Shown here: positions 43,237 to 54,907 of the stretch, piece after piece
Position numbering within the stretch: position 1 is the first letter of the stretch
How the letters are laid out: every line of letters begins with the position of its first letter
From: Pictodentalium vernedei
Taxonomy: Eukaryota > Mollusca > Scaphopoda > Dentaliida > Dentaliidae
Assembly: GCA_031216915.1 (NCBI GenBank)
Contig: CM062296.1
Coordinates: forward strand, 791,694,823-791,758,822
Length of the DNA stretch: 64,000 nucleotides
Direction: 5' to 3'
Program-made: the position numbers and the translations under genes
Notes under the pieces: model-generated
Told to the model about the DNA's origin: nothing
Database searches by the model: none
Seen by the model: the letters and a program-made list of their open reading frames with translations, nothing else

Positions 43237-44625
43237 GGTATATGTTATTTATACTATGATCGTCGGATTATCAAGAGTCGCTATTATTTTTTCTCGATTT
43301 ATTGAGCACTAGACGAACATACGAGCGAATCTGTTTTTGTTTACACGAGCATCGGTGGGCGGTACTTCCGCTGTCAATGTTATCGCCGAAACGAAATGAA
43401 AAAAAAAACTGAGCCTTTTTCGTTTTAATAACATAATAACAGACCATTTCTAGTTATGCATGCTTTATTAACATGAGACAATGCATGTTTGTTAATTTTT
43501 GGCATCTTATGAGGTAAACCCATTTAAAAACGTAATAAATAATTGCCACTTCAATTTCACTCTTCGCGAGGCGACGTCCGATAAATTTAAACAAGTTTGC
43601 ATTCAGGTCGATGTCACCAAAGGTCAACGGGGATGTTGTTCTACTGTAGGTGTAAATTTTTACTACTGAAATCCCATTGCTGGCGTGTTCATCACGGTTG
43701 GTGTGGAAAGCAGAAATTTATGTCATAGGCTTTTCATATATAGTAGAATAGGTAATCATGGTATAAAAAATGTAAAACTATTCAAATATCTTTTATTACT
43801 AAAAGCAAATCAACAGTAAAACAATATATACAAGAGCATAAAATGTACTAAAAATGTAATAATAAAGATGTACAAAAATGGGAATTCCTAATCACTAGGT
43901 GAAGTAACAACCCTTGAAATGGCAAATCCATCACAAACACCGCAGGAATAAGATTTTATTTTAACTGCAGCTGTTGACAGCATAGCACGGCACAGAGACT
44001 CTTCAAAATATTCGTAGACTCGCAACAGATCAGTAAAGGCCTAGCACTTTCAGGTGAGCAATTTTTTCACGTACCGCTCCCTTAAGGCAAAAAGTGGCAA
44101 ACACAGTATCTACTATTGGACATCTTACAGTACATGGAGCGTGGATTATTACTAAATCACTCGTAGGGTTGTGACTCCGCTCAGACAAAAAATCCTTGTC
44201 TGGGAAAAAGCATCTGATTGACTAGCAAAGTTTCAGCCAAGGGACCTCCAGGTTGAACGAGAGGTCTCTTGGCTAAAAGTGTGCTTGTCCTTTTCCTGCA
44301 TTACCACATGAACCGACTGTTATTGTCTGGGTGGGATCGTCACTCCATGAGTGTTTTAGTGGTAATTCAATCTCCACATACAGTATTTTTCATTGGTGAA
44401 GTGATTGTTTTGGATAATAATTGGTATCTTCATTACATTGATGCATGACTGCCAGTAAACTGTTGCTGTCGGCCTAGCCTCTGTAAGACGGCTATATGTT
44501 GCCACTTCTGACATCTTGTGCACGCACCGGAGAACGGAGTGTAGCAATATATAGCTACCTCGTGCAGCAAGATTAATAGTGCTAACAACAGAGCAATGCA
44601 TTTTACTGGGATTCGGTAATGTTTT
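43237..44625. other. About 1.4 kb with no gene recognised
   Basis: A gccaagggacctcc / gaggtctcttggc inverted pair at 44233-44275 recalls the centre of the mariner-like MITEs at 46495 and 53038 and may be a worn relative. Confidence 0.35.
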
Positions 44626-44650
44626 ATTTATTTATTGGTGTTTAAGGACA
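44626..44650 (-). repeat. SINE tail fragment
   Basis: tatttatttattggtgttta is the inverted tail of the local SINEs; no body is attached. Confidence 0.5.
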
Positions 44651-44924
44651 ATTGTCCCTATATCCCGATAAATCTGGACTTTTGATTGGTCAGAATGCCT
44701 TGGACAATAGCCATGGCAAAGGATGCACCCAAATCCAAGGTATATGAGAGCGTACAACATCCAGGGTAAAAGAGCACGCGAAGCATCTGGGTGTATGGTT
44801 TAAACGAAAGCTTTCCGCTTTTGCTCGCCTCGAAATAAAAATCGAACCAAAAAACCCGAAAATAGTCACAAATATCATCAGATTTCCGACAATTGAATCA
44901 TAAAAATAAAATAAAAGCAAATAA

Positions 44925-45000
44925 TTCGTCCCCTGAGTACCAATTTGTTCTATGTCTAGTAGGCACACAGAACACATGGGAACTCAGGGGACGATATGCC
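44925..45000. repeat. Imperfect palindrome
   Basis: gtcccctgagtaccaatttg / catgggaactcaggggac; related to 34235-34308. Confidence 0.7.
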
Positions 45001-45195
45001 AACAAAATACTGTTTCCTCGTTTCCTTAACGACCCAAGGGATGTAACTCTATCTGTTGTCTTCTGCGATTATAAAAAACAAAATAATTGTCACGAATTTG
45101 GTCCACGTGCTTGTGGAGCTGAGAAATGCGTCCACAAATTTATTTCCGCTATGTTTGTATTGTGTTTCAAACGGGACAAAAACGTTATCTCTGCC

Positions 45196-45308
45196 AACAT
45201 GTATGGTGTATGGAGATTTAATACCTGGATATCTCATTTAAACACATTGCCTGCGGCTCGGTGTTTAAAAACCGACATCCAGGTATTAAAACTCCATATA
45301 CCATATGT
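45196..45308. repeat. Foldback repeat, about 110 bp
   Basis: catgtatggtgtatggagat / actccatataccatatg outer arms, with taatacctggat / atccaggtatta inside and a GC-rich loop near 45252. Confidence 0.8.
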
Positions 45309-45309
45309 A

Positions 45310-45530
45310 TATAGATATATTTCTGCACAATAGCTTATCATGACCACAACATAGAGATAAAGCCAAGTTTAGTCAATCGTTTATACCCATATTTTCGGGG
45401 ACTTCCATCCCAAGTATTAGTGACTGGGTACTATTTTACCAGTTAAACAAGGTTTGTTTACTACAGTAAACAAGCACTGCTTCACCTTCCAAGGTTCCCA
45501 CATGGAATTCAGTAATGCTGAAACTTGAAA
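45310..45530 (-). mobile_element. SINE-like element with unknown head, copy 2
   Basis: Inverse of the body at 37580-37760: gacttccatcccaagtatta, ttgtttactacagtaaacaa, ggttcccac. The A-rich tail is lost. Confidence 0.6.
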
Positions 45531-46494
45531 CTACTGATAAGTCAATCACTCCATTTACACATTCTCATAAAATATACATGTGTGTAGAGCTTTGGTTCAG
45601 CAAGCGATTTAAGTCATCCATTAGAAGTCGTTTTCAGAAGGCCGGGCCTGCCTTTGAACAACATCTGACTTACATTAAGTATCTTTAAACATTGTCAATA
45701 AAACAATACATAATTATATGGATATCATTTTACTGGCTTATAGAGCTGCCCCGACATCCATATTTGTGATGTTTATTGACAAATTGCCCTTCAAGAAGTT
45801 TTGTCTAAATTGTAAACTGTTGGAAAGCTGATTAGTGATTCAACATCTGAGAAATTAATTAACACATTTTGTAAATACACGTGCGAAATGAAATTATCAT
45901 GGAAATTCTGTGCCACAGAAACAGCTTAATTTCATGGGCTTTAATAGCAAGTATCATTTAGCAGTTTACCATTTCAAGCTGGTATAAAGTGGCTTATATC
46001 GCATTACATGTCAGGTGATAATCACGTACATTTGCATTTATATTTTACAATTACCTTTCAATGTTTCTTCAGGCATTCTCGTGTTTAAATATGACTAAAA
46101 TAGCTTAAACAGTTAAACTTAAAAAAATTTAACCACTGAAAGCAACCAACCATCTTCGTAAACCACTGATAAATTGAGACTTCCAAAAATTGTACACAGA
46201 AGGCCAAAACCATGTCAGTGTACACAGGAATATAGGGTGTCATAAAAACCTTTGCCGTTCAGAATAATAGTGGCTTTTGGTCTAAGCTGTACTCTGACAG
46301 ATAAATCATCACCCTTAATTGCAATTTGTTAATAAATATTGTTTCAGTTTACAGAAGAAATCTTATAGGCATTCTTCAGTAAACTGACACAGCTTAATAT
46401 TTATGGACAATAAGGCCTACAATTTGCAAATCTTGTTAGATGGTGCAGTATCAAGGCAAAAATAATTTAGCACTCTACTAATTACAGTTAAAAC
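45531..46494. other. No gene recognised
   Basis: A worn palindrome at 45718-45770 (atatggatatcattttactg) is related to 30019-30073. Otherwise AT-rich without exons. Confidence 0.35.
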
Positions 46495-46797
46495 TAGAAG
46501 TTCTGTCACGAATAGTGTGCTTATCTAGGCTTAATTGCGCGTTGGAATTGCGCGCAATTGCCATATCGAATGGCATCCAAAGCACGGCAGGTTCTCTTGG
46601 TTACTCATAGCAAACACATGCAATGTTTCTGCCAATGGACCTCCGGGTTACCCGGAGGTCCATTGGCTAAAACATTGCTTGTGCACAGGCCATATGTAGA
46701 AATTTGATAGCTTTACTTGGGCCTTAACGCGTACATTAACGCGCATATCAACGTGCTATTTGTGCGCATTTCATGACAGGACTTCTAGTTTTAACTG
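46495..46797. mobile_element. Mariner-like MITE, cagttaaaactagaag family, copy A
   Basis: Ends CAGTTAAAACTAGAAG and its inverse, TA on both sides. Central foldback aatggacctccgggttaccc. Same family at 53038-53349 (inverted), 54908-56038 (diverged) and 63981 to the window edge. Confidence 0.92.
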
Positions 46798-47029
46798 TAC
46801 ACATAACTGACTGAAACATTCAAACAAAAACTCGTTACTGACAAATTGACAAAATTCTAAGTCTATAAAAGGTAAAGGATAGTAACTAAAAAAAATCCCC
46901 AGAATAACACCTCAAATGCATAAAGGGCTAACGATAAAAGAGATACACTTTCATAAAAAATATGTCATTCCATCACATATGTCAAAAGTTATTAAGTTTA
47001 AAAACCCGTTGCCAGGCGGATAGCCAGGA

Positions 47030-47222
47030 TATCACGAAATATTATTCTATTAAAACGAAATGTTATTTCGCTATTTCGATATATTATTTCGTTTAAACGA
47101 AATATTATTTCGTTATTTCGAAATAATATTTCGTTAAAAAAGTAATTTTTCGTTATTTCGTTAAAACGAAATATTATTTCGTTATTTCGGAATATTATTT
47201 CGTTAAAACAAAATAAAATATG
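47030..47222. repeat. Array of cgaaatattatttcg words
   Basis: About ten copies of (c)gaaata(t)tatttcg(t) with ttaaaa or ta spacers, each word a near-palindrome. The block is almost purely A/T plus cg dinucleotides. Confidence 0.75.
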
Positions 47223-47479
47223 AGTGAACCCTGTCACTTCCCGGGCTCCATAGTTTACTACCTTTCATGTTTTATCGGATATAAAAAGAAGAAATGTCGA
47301 AAAGTAAGAAACCTCGAGAAACTAGACCAGTTACGGAAAAGGTGTGTGGGGCTGTCAAAGAATTGCTGAAATATGACTTTCGCGCTCCCGTCAGTAAAAT
47401 AATCGAAGCAGCAGAAAATGGGAAAGGTGTGGGCAAAGACTTACTTTTTTACACACAACGTATCAATTGAGAAGACAAA

Positions 47480-47602
47480 ATTGTAAGTTATTGTGATGAA
47501 TTGACGGTAACATGATCTAAGATTTGCCGCTCGGAGCTCATGTTGAACATACACTCCGAGGCACAAACCCCAGACCATATTACCGTCAGTTCATCACAGT
47601 AA
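47480..47602. repeat. Imperfect foldback
   Basis: ttattgtgatgaattgacgg / accgtcagttcatcacagtaa arms, centre near gaacata (47546). Confidence 0.7.
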
Positions 47603-47647
47603 CGGATGTGTCCAAAAAGACACTACCCATAGCCCAAAAACCTACAT

Positions 47648-47755
47648 CGTGAAACGCGAGAGGCTTATTTAGTAAACTTGTGATCGTTAAAAGGTTGCCT
47701 TGTTCAATGCAACATTTAACGATCACGTGTTTAGTAAATAAACCTCTCGTGTACC
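47648..47755. repeat. Imperfect foldback
   Basis: gcgagaggcttatttagtaa / tagtaaataaacctctcgtg arms and gtgatcgttaaa / tttaacgatcac inner arms. Confidence 0.75.
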
Positions 47756-48183
47756 CCACGACGGCACTGGATAAATAATCAATAAACCACATAATCTCAT
47801 TCCATCTCAGTTCAAATCATAAATCGGTTTGTAATTTAAACAACACTTCATCTGGAACGCCTTTTACTGCACGTGTGAAAAATGCAGAAAAGTCACCCCG
47901 TTGATGAAGCAATTACGAAACGGAAGTCGTCATTTCAAATATTTCGCGTTGTGAACATTTGCTGCTGGAGTCGGAAAAATAAAAGAAACTAGCCAGCTCT
48001 CATCCAATCAGAGGGCGAGGAGTTTACTCTTATTAGAACATATTCTATTATGGTCAAGACATGTTGAGAGACAATGAACTGAACTGAAAGGAACTGAAAT
48101 TCAGGTTAGAGTAAACAAAAAGCTGTAAAAACAATGGAGTGAAAATAAATATTAAGCTGACCCCACCATCTCTAGTTCGGTGA

Positions 48184-48238
48184 TCTGAACGTAGTGGCTA
48201 CCCCCTTTTGCAGGGGGTAGCCACTACGTTCAGATCGC
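48184..48238. repeat. Perfect 54-bp palindrome
   Basis: gatctgaacgtagtggctac and its inverse around cccccttttgcaggggg. Confidence 0.88.
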
Positions 48239-48574
48239 TGAAATACCTCCTCTCCTATCCTCCTCTAGCTCAGTCCTACGGCGTTCGGGAGATTCTGGGA
48301 CCCCCATGTCTTACTTAGGCCCCCTAAATTGAAATCCTGGCGCCGCCACTGCACAATCCTACATCAGTTATAGACAACGAAAGTCATTTGCATCCACAAC
48401 TTGCTGAGAGTAACCGAGAAAGGGTAACAGAAAATTTACGAGTTGCCTCGATACGATGTTTACGAAGGATGGTGGACAACATCTGAGAAATCAGTCTCCA
48501 TCCTTTTATGGAAAGGGGTACGAGTTCTTCTATTTTCAGCTGGGATTAACATAATTCCCAAAGACACTACCTGT

Positions 48575-48850
48575 ATTTTATTTATCGATTTATTGGCGTC
48601 TAATGTCACACATTGCTGCCCGATGGCTAATCGTGACGGCAGCATGGATATAAAGTCAAGTCCTACCAATCGTCTATGCCCAAGTTGCCCATTTTAGAGG
48701 ACTTCCATCCCCGGCATTCGTTACGGGGACTTTTTTACGGGACCACAGAGCTTGTTTACCACAGTAAACAAGAACCGCTTTACTTCTCGGGTTTCCCAAG
48801 GGAATATGTTCTACCTGCGAAAGTCCCTTATAAAGAAGAACTATAACCTT
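48575..48850 (-). mobile_element. SINE-like element with unknown head, copy 3
   Basis: Minus strand tail ccgtcacgattagccatcgg with aataaata, preceded by the body containing gtcctctaaaatgggcaac and ttgtttactgtggtaaaca, as at 37510-37850. Confidence 0.65.
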
Positions 48851-49138
48851 ACCTAAGAACCTTATAAACATACGATACCTTATCATCTATGAAGACCACA
48901 CAAGGAAGAATGTCAAGGAATGAGTTTGTGTCGAGGCTATGATATGGAGAACATTTCTCGAGGGACGGAGAAAACAGAAAATTGCCGAAGAACAATATTT
49001 GGAAAAAGGTAAAACAGGGAAACATCGTAAGAAGTATTATGTCACAAAATCAAAGTAAGAAATTCAAAGGAAAATAAATGTTTGGATCAGATCCAATGAA
49101 TTTATCGTAAACTCACCAAAGAGAAGAGTGTATATATA

Positions 49139-49764
49139 CAGGGGTGGCGCCAGGGATTTCTTGACAGGGGGGCTGACCTCCCCGACAGGGGGGCTATAAC
49201 ATTTGACCTCCCAAACGAAGGAAAATGAGCGAAAATTGGTAAATAGGAGAACCAAAATAGATGCAAATTGAGTGTTTGTTGATTATTTAATCCTTTACCT
49301 AACCTGAAAAGCAGACGACACTTGCAAAAATAATTCTTGAAAAACTATTTTTTTTCATTTTTTGTCTCAAAAACATAGGTTATGACCCCTCGTTGGAACG
49401 AGCTCAATGAGCTCGTTCCAACGAGGGGTCATAACCTATGTTTTTGAGACAAAAAATGAAAAAAAATAATGAAAATTAATTGGCGATTTTTTAGAACAGC
49501 GCTTGTCGGTTTTGGTCATTACCTTAGGTAAAGGGTTAAAATAAACATATTATAATAAGGTCGGGAAATATTTTATGTATAAAGCCAGTTTGACGAACGA
49601 CATGAAGGAATTTCGTGAGAATCACTATACTCTATCAAACTTCCAGTGCTTCACGGGTTTGAGACTGACAAGACGAGATACATGTAACTACATTCGATTG
49701 TCCGGGGGTGGGGGGGGTGGGGGTTGTAGCCCCACCTGACCCCCCCCCCCTGGCGCCACCACTG
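49139..49764. mobile_element. hAT-type TIR element, caggggtggcgcc ends, 8-bp target duplication
   Basis: Left caggggtggcgccaggg, right ccctggcgccaccactg; flanked by tatatata at 49131-49138 and 49765-49772. An M1 MITE (49287-49539) lies inside. A related right end is seen at 48341-48355 (ctggcgccgccactg) without a left partner. Confidence 0.88.
49287..49539. mobile_element. TTAA-target MITE, family M1 (copy 6), nested in hAT element
   Basis: ttaatcctttacctaacctg to ttaggtaaagggttaa; perfect-looking centre gttggaacgagctcaatgag. Nested in 49139-49764. Confidence 0.92.
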
Positions 49765-50054
49765 TATATATATTTGGTTATTAAAACAACAGAAGACAAA
49801 CTAGACTGATTAGTTTCATCAAAAGCACAAATACGAGTCGCGTGCAATTCGAAAATGTAAAATTTGCAGTTTGTAGCAGAGCAGACCAATTGCTCAGGGC
49901 TGATAAACATCCGTCCACACAGATACTTCGCGAAGAAGTTATAAAGCATCTAACCATATACAGGGAATCCGTTGAAGAGCAAGGCCACTCAGTACAGCCC
50001 CACAGACTGGTCACTTTCAACGGGTGGGCAATATTTCCACGGACACAACGTCAA

Positions 50055-51730
50055 TGTGATAGCTGAATGTTGCGATTTTCTTCTTTAAAAATATAAATAT
50101 TTTCAATAATTTTTCTGACTGGGTTAAACATAAAACGTAAAGATAGGTATATGACGGAGCCCGAAAACCGATCTGTCATTTAAACATACCAGCAATAATT
50201 CATCCGAGCTCAAGCCGCGGAGGCAGAACGGCCAGTGAAATCACTGGATGGATCAGTAGATTCGAGTAAGGATGCACAGATAGAGTGCACAATGGAGGTC
50301 CGTAAGGTTAACCCTTCGACAACGGAAATCAAGGGAGTGGTTGAACAGAAGCAGCCAAGGTATGTGGATGAGAAGGGACATAAAGAGGATCGGTACGGAA
50401 GTAGAGCAAAGGTTAGAAACTTTTGGGTCGGTCAAAAGGTGACCCTGCTCCGGTCGACAAAGTCAGGTAGACCGAGGTTACAGTTGGAGGGGCCATACGC
50501 TGTAACAAAAATAATGGACCGCGGTCATTACCGAGTAGACATAGGTGGATATGGAGTAGATTACCACGCAAGGTTTGTGCGGAGATGCCAGAATATAAAG
50601 GGCACTGAACCCACGCGAACGGCGGGGGAGGTACATTGGGCCAGGACAGGCCGCAAGAGGTGGCCGGAATAGCCACACAAGGGCATCAGAGGCGTATAGT
50701 TAGGAGGGGAGCAGGGACTTGGAGAAGGGCACCCATGGGAGGTTTGGAAGTAAACAAACGGCGGTCTGGTACGCCAGACATCGCCTGGGGGGGGGGGGGG
50801 GGCAGTAGGTGTTGGCCTGAAGATGAGTGGGGTCCTTGGTGGAGGACGCGCCGAAGGAATAGGTCCAGGTGGAGGCGGTCGAGGGGCTCTCTAGGAAATG
50901 GCAAGGTTCCCACCGCACATGGGAATATTTAGAGGCCCTAATAGGGCAAGCGATCCGCTGATGGGCATGAGCCGGGCAGGGCTCCCTATCCAAGGATGGG
51001 GGCAAGCTAGTGAGACGGCAGGCGTTGCGTGAGTGTATATAGATACAGGTGTGTGTATCATAGAGTAGTGTTATATTTTACAATGGTGATAGTGTGAGTG
51101 TATAGGGGACCTGTTGGCTGCATGTGTTCCAACGGACCACCTCCTGTTGTGCGCCAATGGACGTGAGCGCGCGAGTTCATATGGGATGTGGATAGACTCA
51201 TGCGTTCCAATGGGGAAGCGAGTCAAAGTACTGGGAGTTACTTGTGGTGGGCGTCAGAGTGCGCACGTGTGTGGCTGTGTGTGTGAAAATTATAAGTATA
51301 TTAGTTTAATAGTAGAGCGAGATTGTGAGATAGCTCTAAGAGAAAAGTGGGAAAGTGGATGCACATGAACGCTATCCGCTTGGTTTATTTGGAACAACTG
51401 AGAGTATGATCCTTAGTAGGGGGTTGTCAAGGTGATAGCTAAAAGTTACGATTTTCTTGTTTAAAAGTGTAAATATTTTCGATAATGTTTCTGACTGAGT
51501 TAAACATAAAACGTTAAGATAGGTATATGATGGACCCCGAAAACCGATTTGTCCTTTAAACAGACCAGCAATAATTCAAGCGCTGCTAATTAAGCATGCA
51601 ATGTTATGTCCGTTACCGCGTTTCTGTTTAACGCTATAATGGGATATGTGGTAAGAGAATAAACGTAGTAGAATCCAGCGCTCTCCTGTAGTCATTATCT
51701 ACGTAATTATTGCCAGTTAATAGGTAATTG
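50055..51730 (+). mobile_element. Fossil Ty3/gypsy-type LTR retrotransposon remnant
   Basis: Two direct repeats of about 150 bp (near 50055-50205 and 51432-51580; both contain ctgactg/agttaaacataaaacgt) bound a short internal part, and look like pieces of LTRs. The internal part (50235-50672) codes for a C-terminal integrase region with the GPY/F module (VGQKVTLLRS, then LEGPYAVTKIMDRGHYRVDI). The other pol domains and gag are absent, so the element is clearly broken and incomplete. The repeats are roughly 85-90 percent alike by eye, suggesting moderate age. Confidence 0.65.
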
Positions 51731-52795
51731 TTGGAAAAACAGTACATCGCACATGTTCTGGACACACACCCATATTACGCATCCAGGATGTCACCGAAAT
51801 GCCAGGATATGCTGAAATGTGAGTCTTTCAAAGGAACTTTAAAGCAAATATTAAATTAAGATAGATCTAAGCGGCGGAGTTCAAGAGAAACAATTCAATT
51901 GAGAATTAATGTTCTAGCTATTGAAATAAAAATTGGGGGATTTCTCGAAAATTTAATTTCCAGTCTGAAGGTGTGTAAAACTGTGGATCGTTGCGAGTAG
52001 ATGGGGATGTGCCATGCTATAAGTCAGAGGAGGTGCAGCATCGGTGCGAAAGTTTAGGGACATTGTAATGTAGGGGATCCAAGGAGTTCATATTTAGAAT
52101 AGGAGCAGTCGCGGGCCAGGTCGGTGGCCATATAAGAGAATAGGATCAGAAACACGAAGTACGAGCTTAGGGAGCTATTCGCATTTCGGTGAACGACATT
52201 ACCTGTTGTAGGAGGCAAGAGACATGTAGGCGGAGTAGGTTTGCCTGTATGAACATTATTGTGCGATAAACGTAAGGTAGCGTTTAACCCCATTGGTGGC
52301 GATTGCTTGAGTAAAAAGCGTCGAGTGAAGTGACAATAAGCTAGTGGCAGTGCGACGGCAGTGGTAGAATGACATTCCGTCATTTGTTAGAGCAAAGGCG
52401 TTCGGATAAAGCGGCAATACGTTAGTGGTCGTGAAAGGGTGAAGTGAAGATGCGACCAAAGAACAAGAACCAACAAGAAGGAGGAAAAATCAGCGACAGA
52501 AGAGTGTGCGAGCCCGCAATTGACTCAAAAACTGTGTGGATAGGGGGTGATTGACGTTTTGTTTTTCATATTCATTGGATTCCGTGTAAGTCACAAATTA
52601 CCATATTTATTTTATATGTATATGTTTTAAAATTGTTGTTTTCAGTGAACCCCTGTTGATTTATACTTTTCGAGGAAAAGTCATTGACCCCTTCAGGATA
52701 AGAAGCACCCCAACAAAGTGAAACGGGCGGGTTCGTTACGGCGAGATATACGTTCACGCACGTGTTGAAGGAACACTCCTTGAGTTTTGACGAAT
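51731..52795. other. No gene recognised; possibly more LTR-element debris
   Basis: attggtggcgattgcttgag near 52290 resembles the region just after an LTR in gypsy-type elements, but no protein domain or second repeat supports it. Confidence 0.3.
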
Positions 52796-52799
52796 ATGC

Positions 52800-53037
52800 G
52801 GCGTGAATCTATTTCCCCACAACGACAAAGCCCGGTTTCCGACACACAATAATATTAAATTTCAAACACTAATTATAGGAATAATCATTAAAAAAATAAT
52901 TAATGAAGCACCGGATACAACCCGGTGATTCATTAATTAAAATTTTGCTGATGGTGATTTTTATTACCTGGTAAACGCATGCGTGGACATTACTGCCCAC
53001 GCGTGGATTACGATCAATCCACGGCGGCTGTTCTGTA
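52800..53037. mobile_element. TA-target MITE family D, copy 2 (left end worn)
   Basis: Centre ttaatgaagcaccggatac / acccggtgattcattaatt and the right end cgcgtggattacgatcaatc then cacggcggctg match 57076-57567. The mariner-like MITE at 53038 sits exactly at its right end. Confidence 0.75.
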
Positions 53038-53349
53038 CAGTTAAAACTAGAAGTCCTGTCATGAAATGCCCACAAATAGCACGTTGATATGCGCGTTAAT
53101 GTACGCGTTAAGGCCCAAGTAAAGCAATCAAATTTCTACATATGGCCTGTGCACAAGCAATGTTTCAGCCAATGGACCTCCGGTAACCCGGAGGTCCATT
53201 GGCAGAAACATTGCATGTGTTTGATATGAGTAACCAAGAGAACCTGCCGTGCTTTGGATGCCATTCGATATGGCAATTGCGCGCAATTCCAACGCACTAT
53301 TAAGCCTAGATAAGCGCACTATTCGTGACAGGACTTCTAGTTTTAACTG
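53038..53349. mobile_element. Mariner-like MITE, cagttaaaactagaag family, copy B
   Basis: Inverted relative to copy A and about 95 percent identical by eye. TA at 53036-53037 and 53350-53351. Central palindrome ggacctccggtaacccggag. Confidence 0.93.
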
Positions 53350-53596
53350 TACTTGGTCTATCCATACACAAAGGATGCCCGTGGATGTTTAAAACATTGA
53401 TTGCCCTCGACAGACAATTCAATGTTCATTTTCTTATCGTATGTGTTTCACCGTGGTATACTTTAGTATTCAGCCCTGGTGTCTTTAAGCCAAACCTTCC
53501 TTCTCTTACTCTTCGACATTGTTCTCACTCTTAAGCACTTTTCTGGCGGCTTGAGAGAAGGTCGCATCAGCCTCAGAGTTGGCCATTTGATCTTAG

Positions 53597-53771
53597 TTTC
53601 AATTGTGTCAAATCTTCACCAAAGTAATATTTTGCCAAACACTGGCAGCAAAAAAATCACACAGATGTGTTTAGACAGTGATATCGTTGGAGACACCACG
53701 AGTTGGTTTGGTAAATGGTGGCGATATTTACTGCAAAGTGACAGAGTTACCAATGTGTCAACAACGACACG
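53597..53771 (+). CDS. F-type-lectin-like (fucolectin/FTP) domain exon, N-terminal half
   Basis: Acceptor tttgatcttag before 53597, donor ACACG|GTAATC after 53771. In phase 1 it reads SNLHQSNILPNTGSKKITQM CLDSDIVGDTTSWFGK and then WWRYLLQSDRVTNVSTTTR. The WW-R-hydrophobic block and V-x-N/V-x-x-x-TR end correspond to the NPWWRVDL...VxITNR core of F-type lectin domains (galactose-binding-like fold). These bind fucose and serve in innate recognition in invertebrates. The exon's end phase (2) does not fit the exon at 57014, so an exon is missing, or one of the two is decayed. No signal-peptide exon was found upstream. Confidence 0.6.
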
Positions 53772-54019
53772 GTAATCTTCGAATGTCATCGCGAGTGTTT
53801 AGTACTTAAAACACAGGACCAGCGCACAAATGGTCGTAAAAACGTATGAAAACAACATCGCAAGGAAGTCGTAAGAGAAGGACAATCCCTTCACTAACTT
53901 CGGAGATGGTTATTAAGTGTTGTATGGAGATGGATAGCTGTCGCGACATCGACTGGGACGAGTTAATGCATTTTCAACTTGTAATTAAACATCAGACACT
54001 ACAAATCTACATTTCAGAT

Positions 54020-54565
54020 TAGGGCTGTCACGATTTTTTAATTTAGGAATCGATTAATCGTTACAAATAATCGATGATAATCGATTGATCGCACCTAGAT
54101 GACCCCTCCCCCCCTTACCTCTCTTTGAAGTCGATAAAAAAGAAGTTGAAGTCAGTTGACCTACCTCAAGTAAACAACGAAGACGATCCTCTTTTAGTTA
54201 CATTCAAAGCTTTGATGTTCTGAACTTTTGAACCGTCAGTGTAATAATCAAGACCGGTCGGCAGTTGCGAACTTCGCAACTGCCGATCGGTCTTGATTAT
54301 TACACTGACGGTTCAAAAGTTCAGAACATCAAAGCTTTGATGAATGTACCTGAAAGACAAATGCTTTCCACAGCTTCTTGAGGTTTAACATCGATGTTCT
54401 TAACTCTTTACCTTTAGAAACAATATTTTTATCATCAAATTTTCTTTTAGTTATTAAACGTCTAAAACGGGATACAATTTACCGATTATTCGACAACGAA
54501 AAATACTAATCGATTTCGCAGTGACCGATCAACAATCGATTAAACGATTAATCGTGACAGCCCTA
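54020..54565. mobile_element. hAT-type MITE, agggctgtcacg family, copy 3, with 8-bp target duplication
   Basis: Flanked by tttcagat at 54012-54019 and 54566-54573. Nearly identical to copy 2 (38887-39431), with the same central palindrome at about 54205-54340. Confidence 0.95.
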
Positions 54566-54907
54566 TTTCAGATATCTCATGAGCAAATCTTTTCCGAAAG
54601 TTTAGCGTCGGATGTTTGGTGCAGCGAACTAGTAAGCTTAGCAGACTTTTTTTAGAGCTCTTACAATTATTGGCAGGTTACTGGACAAATGCATGATTCA
54701 AACTTGAATAACTCCCAAATAGGTGGTTTAACATAACGTTATATCATTCGGAAGGGAGCACACGACTGCGATCAGAAATCCCAATTAAGGTTAAAGAATG
54801 TAACCAAATGAGTTTCAAACCACATAATTTTTTTCACGACATTTCTCACTTAAGGAAGACGGACTCTTAAAACAGTTCGACATGTCCCCATCTCAACAGT
54901 TGATATA

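Noticed and set aside
44893-45333. 146-codon plus-strand open frame
   Set aside because: It runs through two foldback repeats (44925-45000 and 45196-45308), so its codons are explained by repeats.
51840-52550. Leader and gag start of a second LTR element
   Set aside because: Only a tggtggcg-like word and a short basic frame near 52450; no domain and no second LTR seen.
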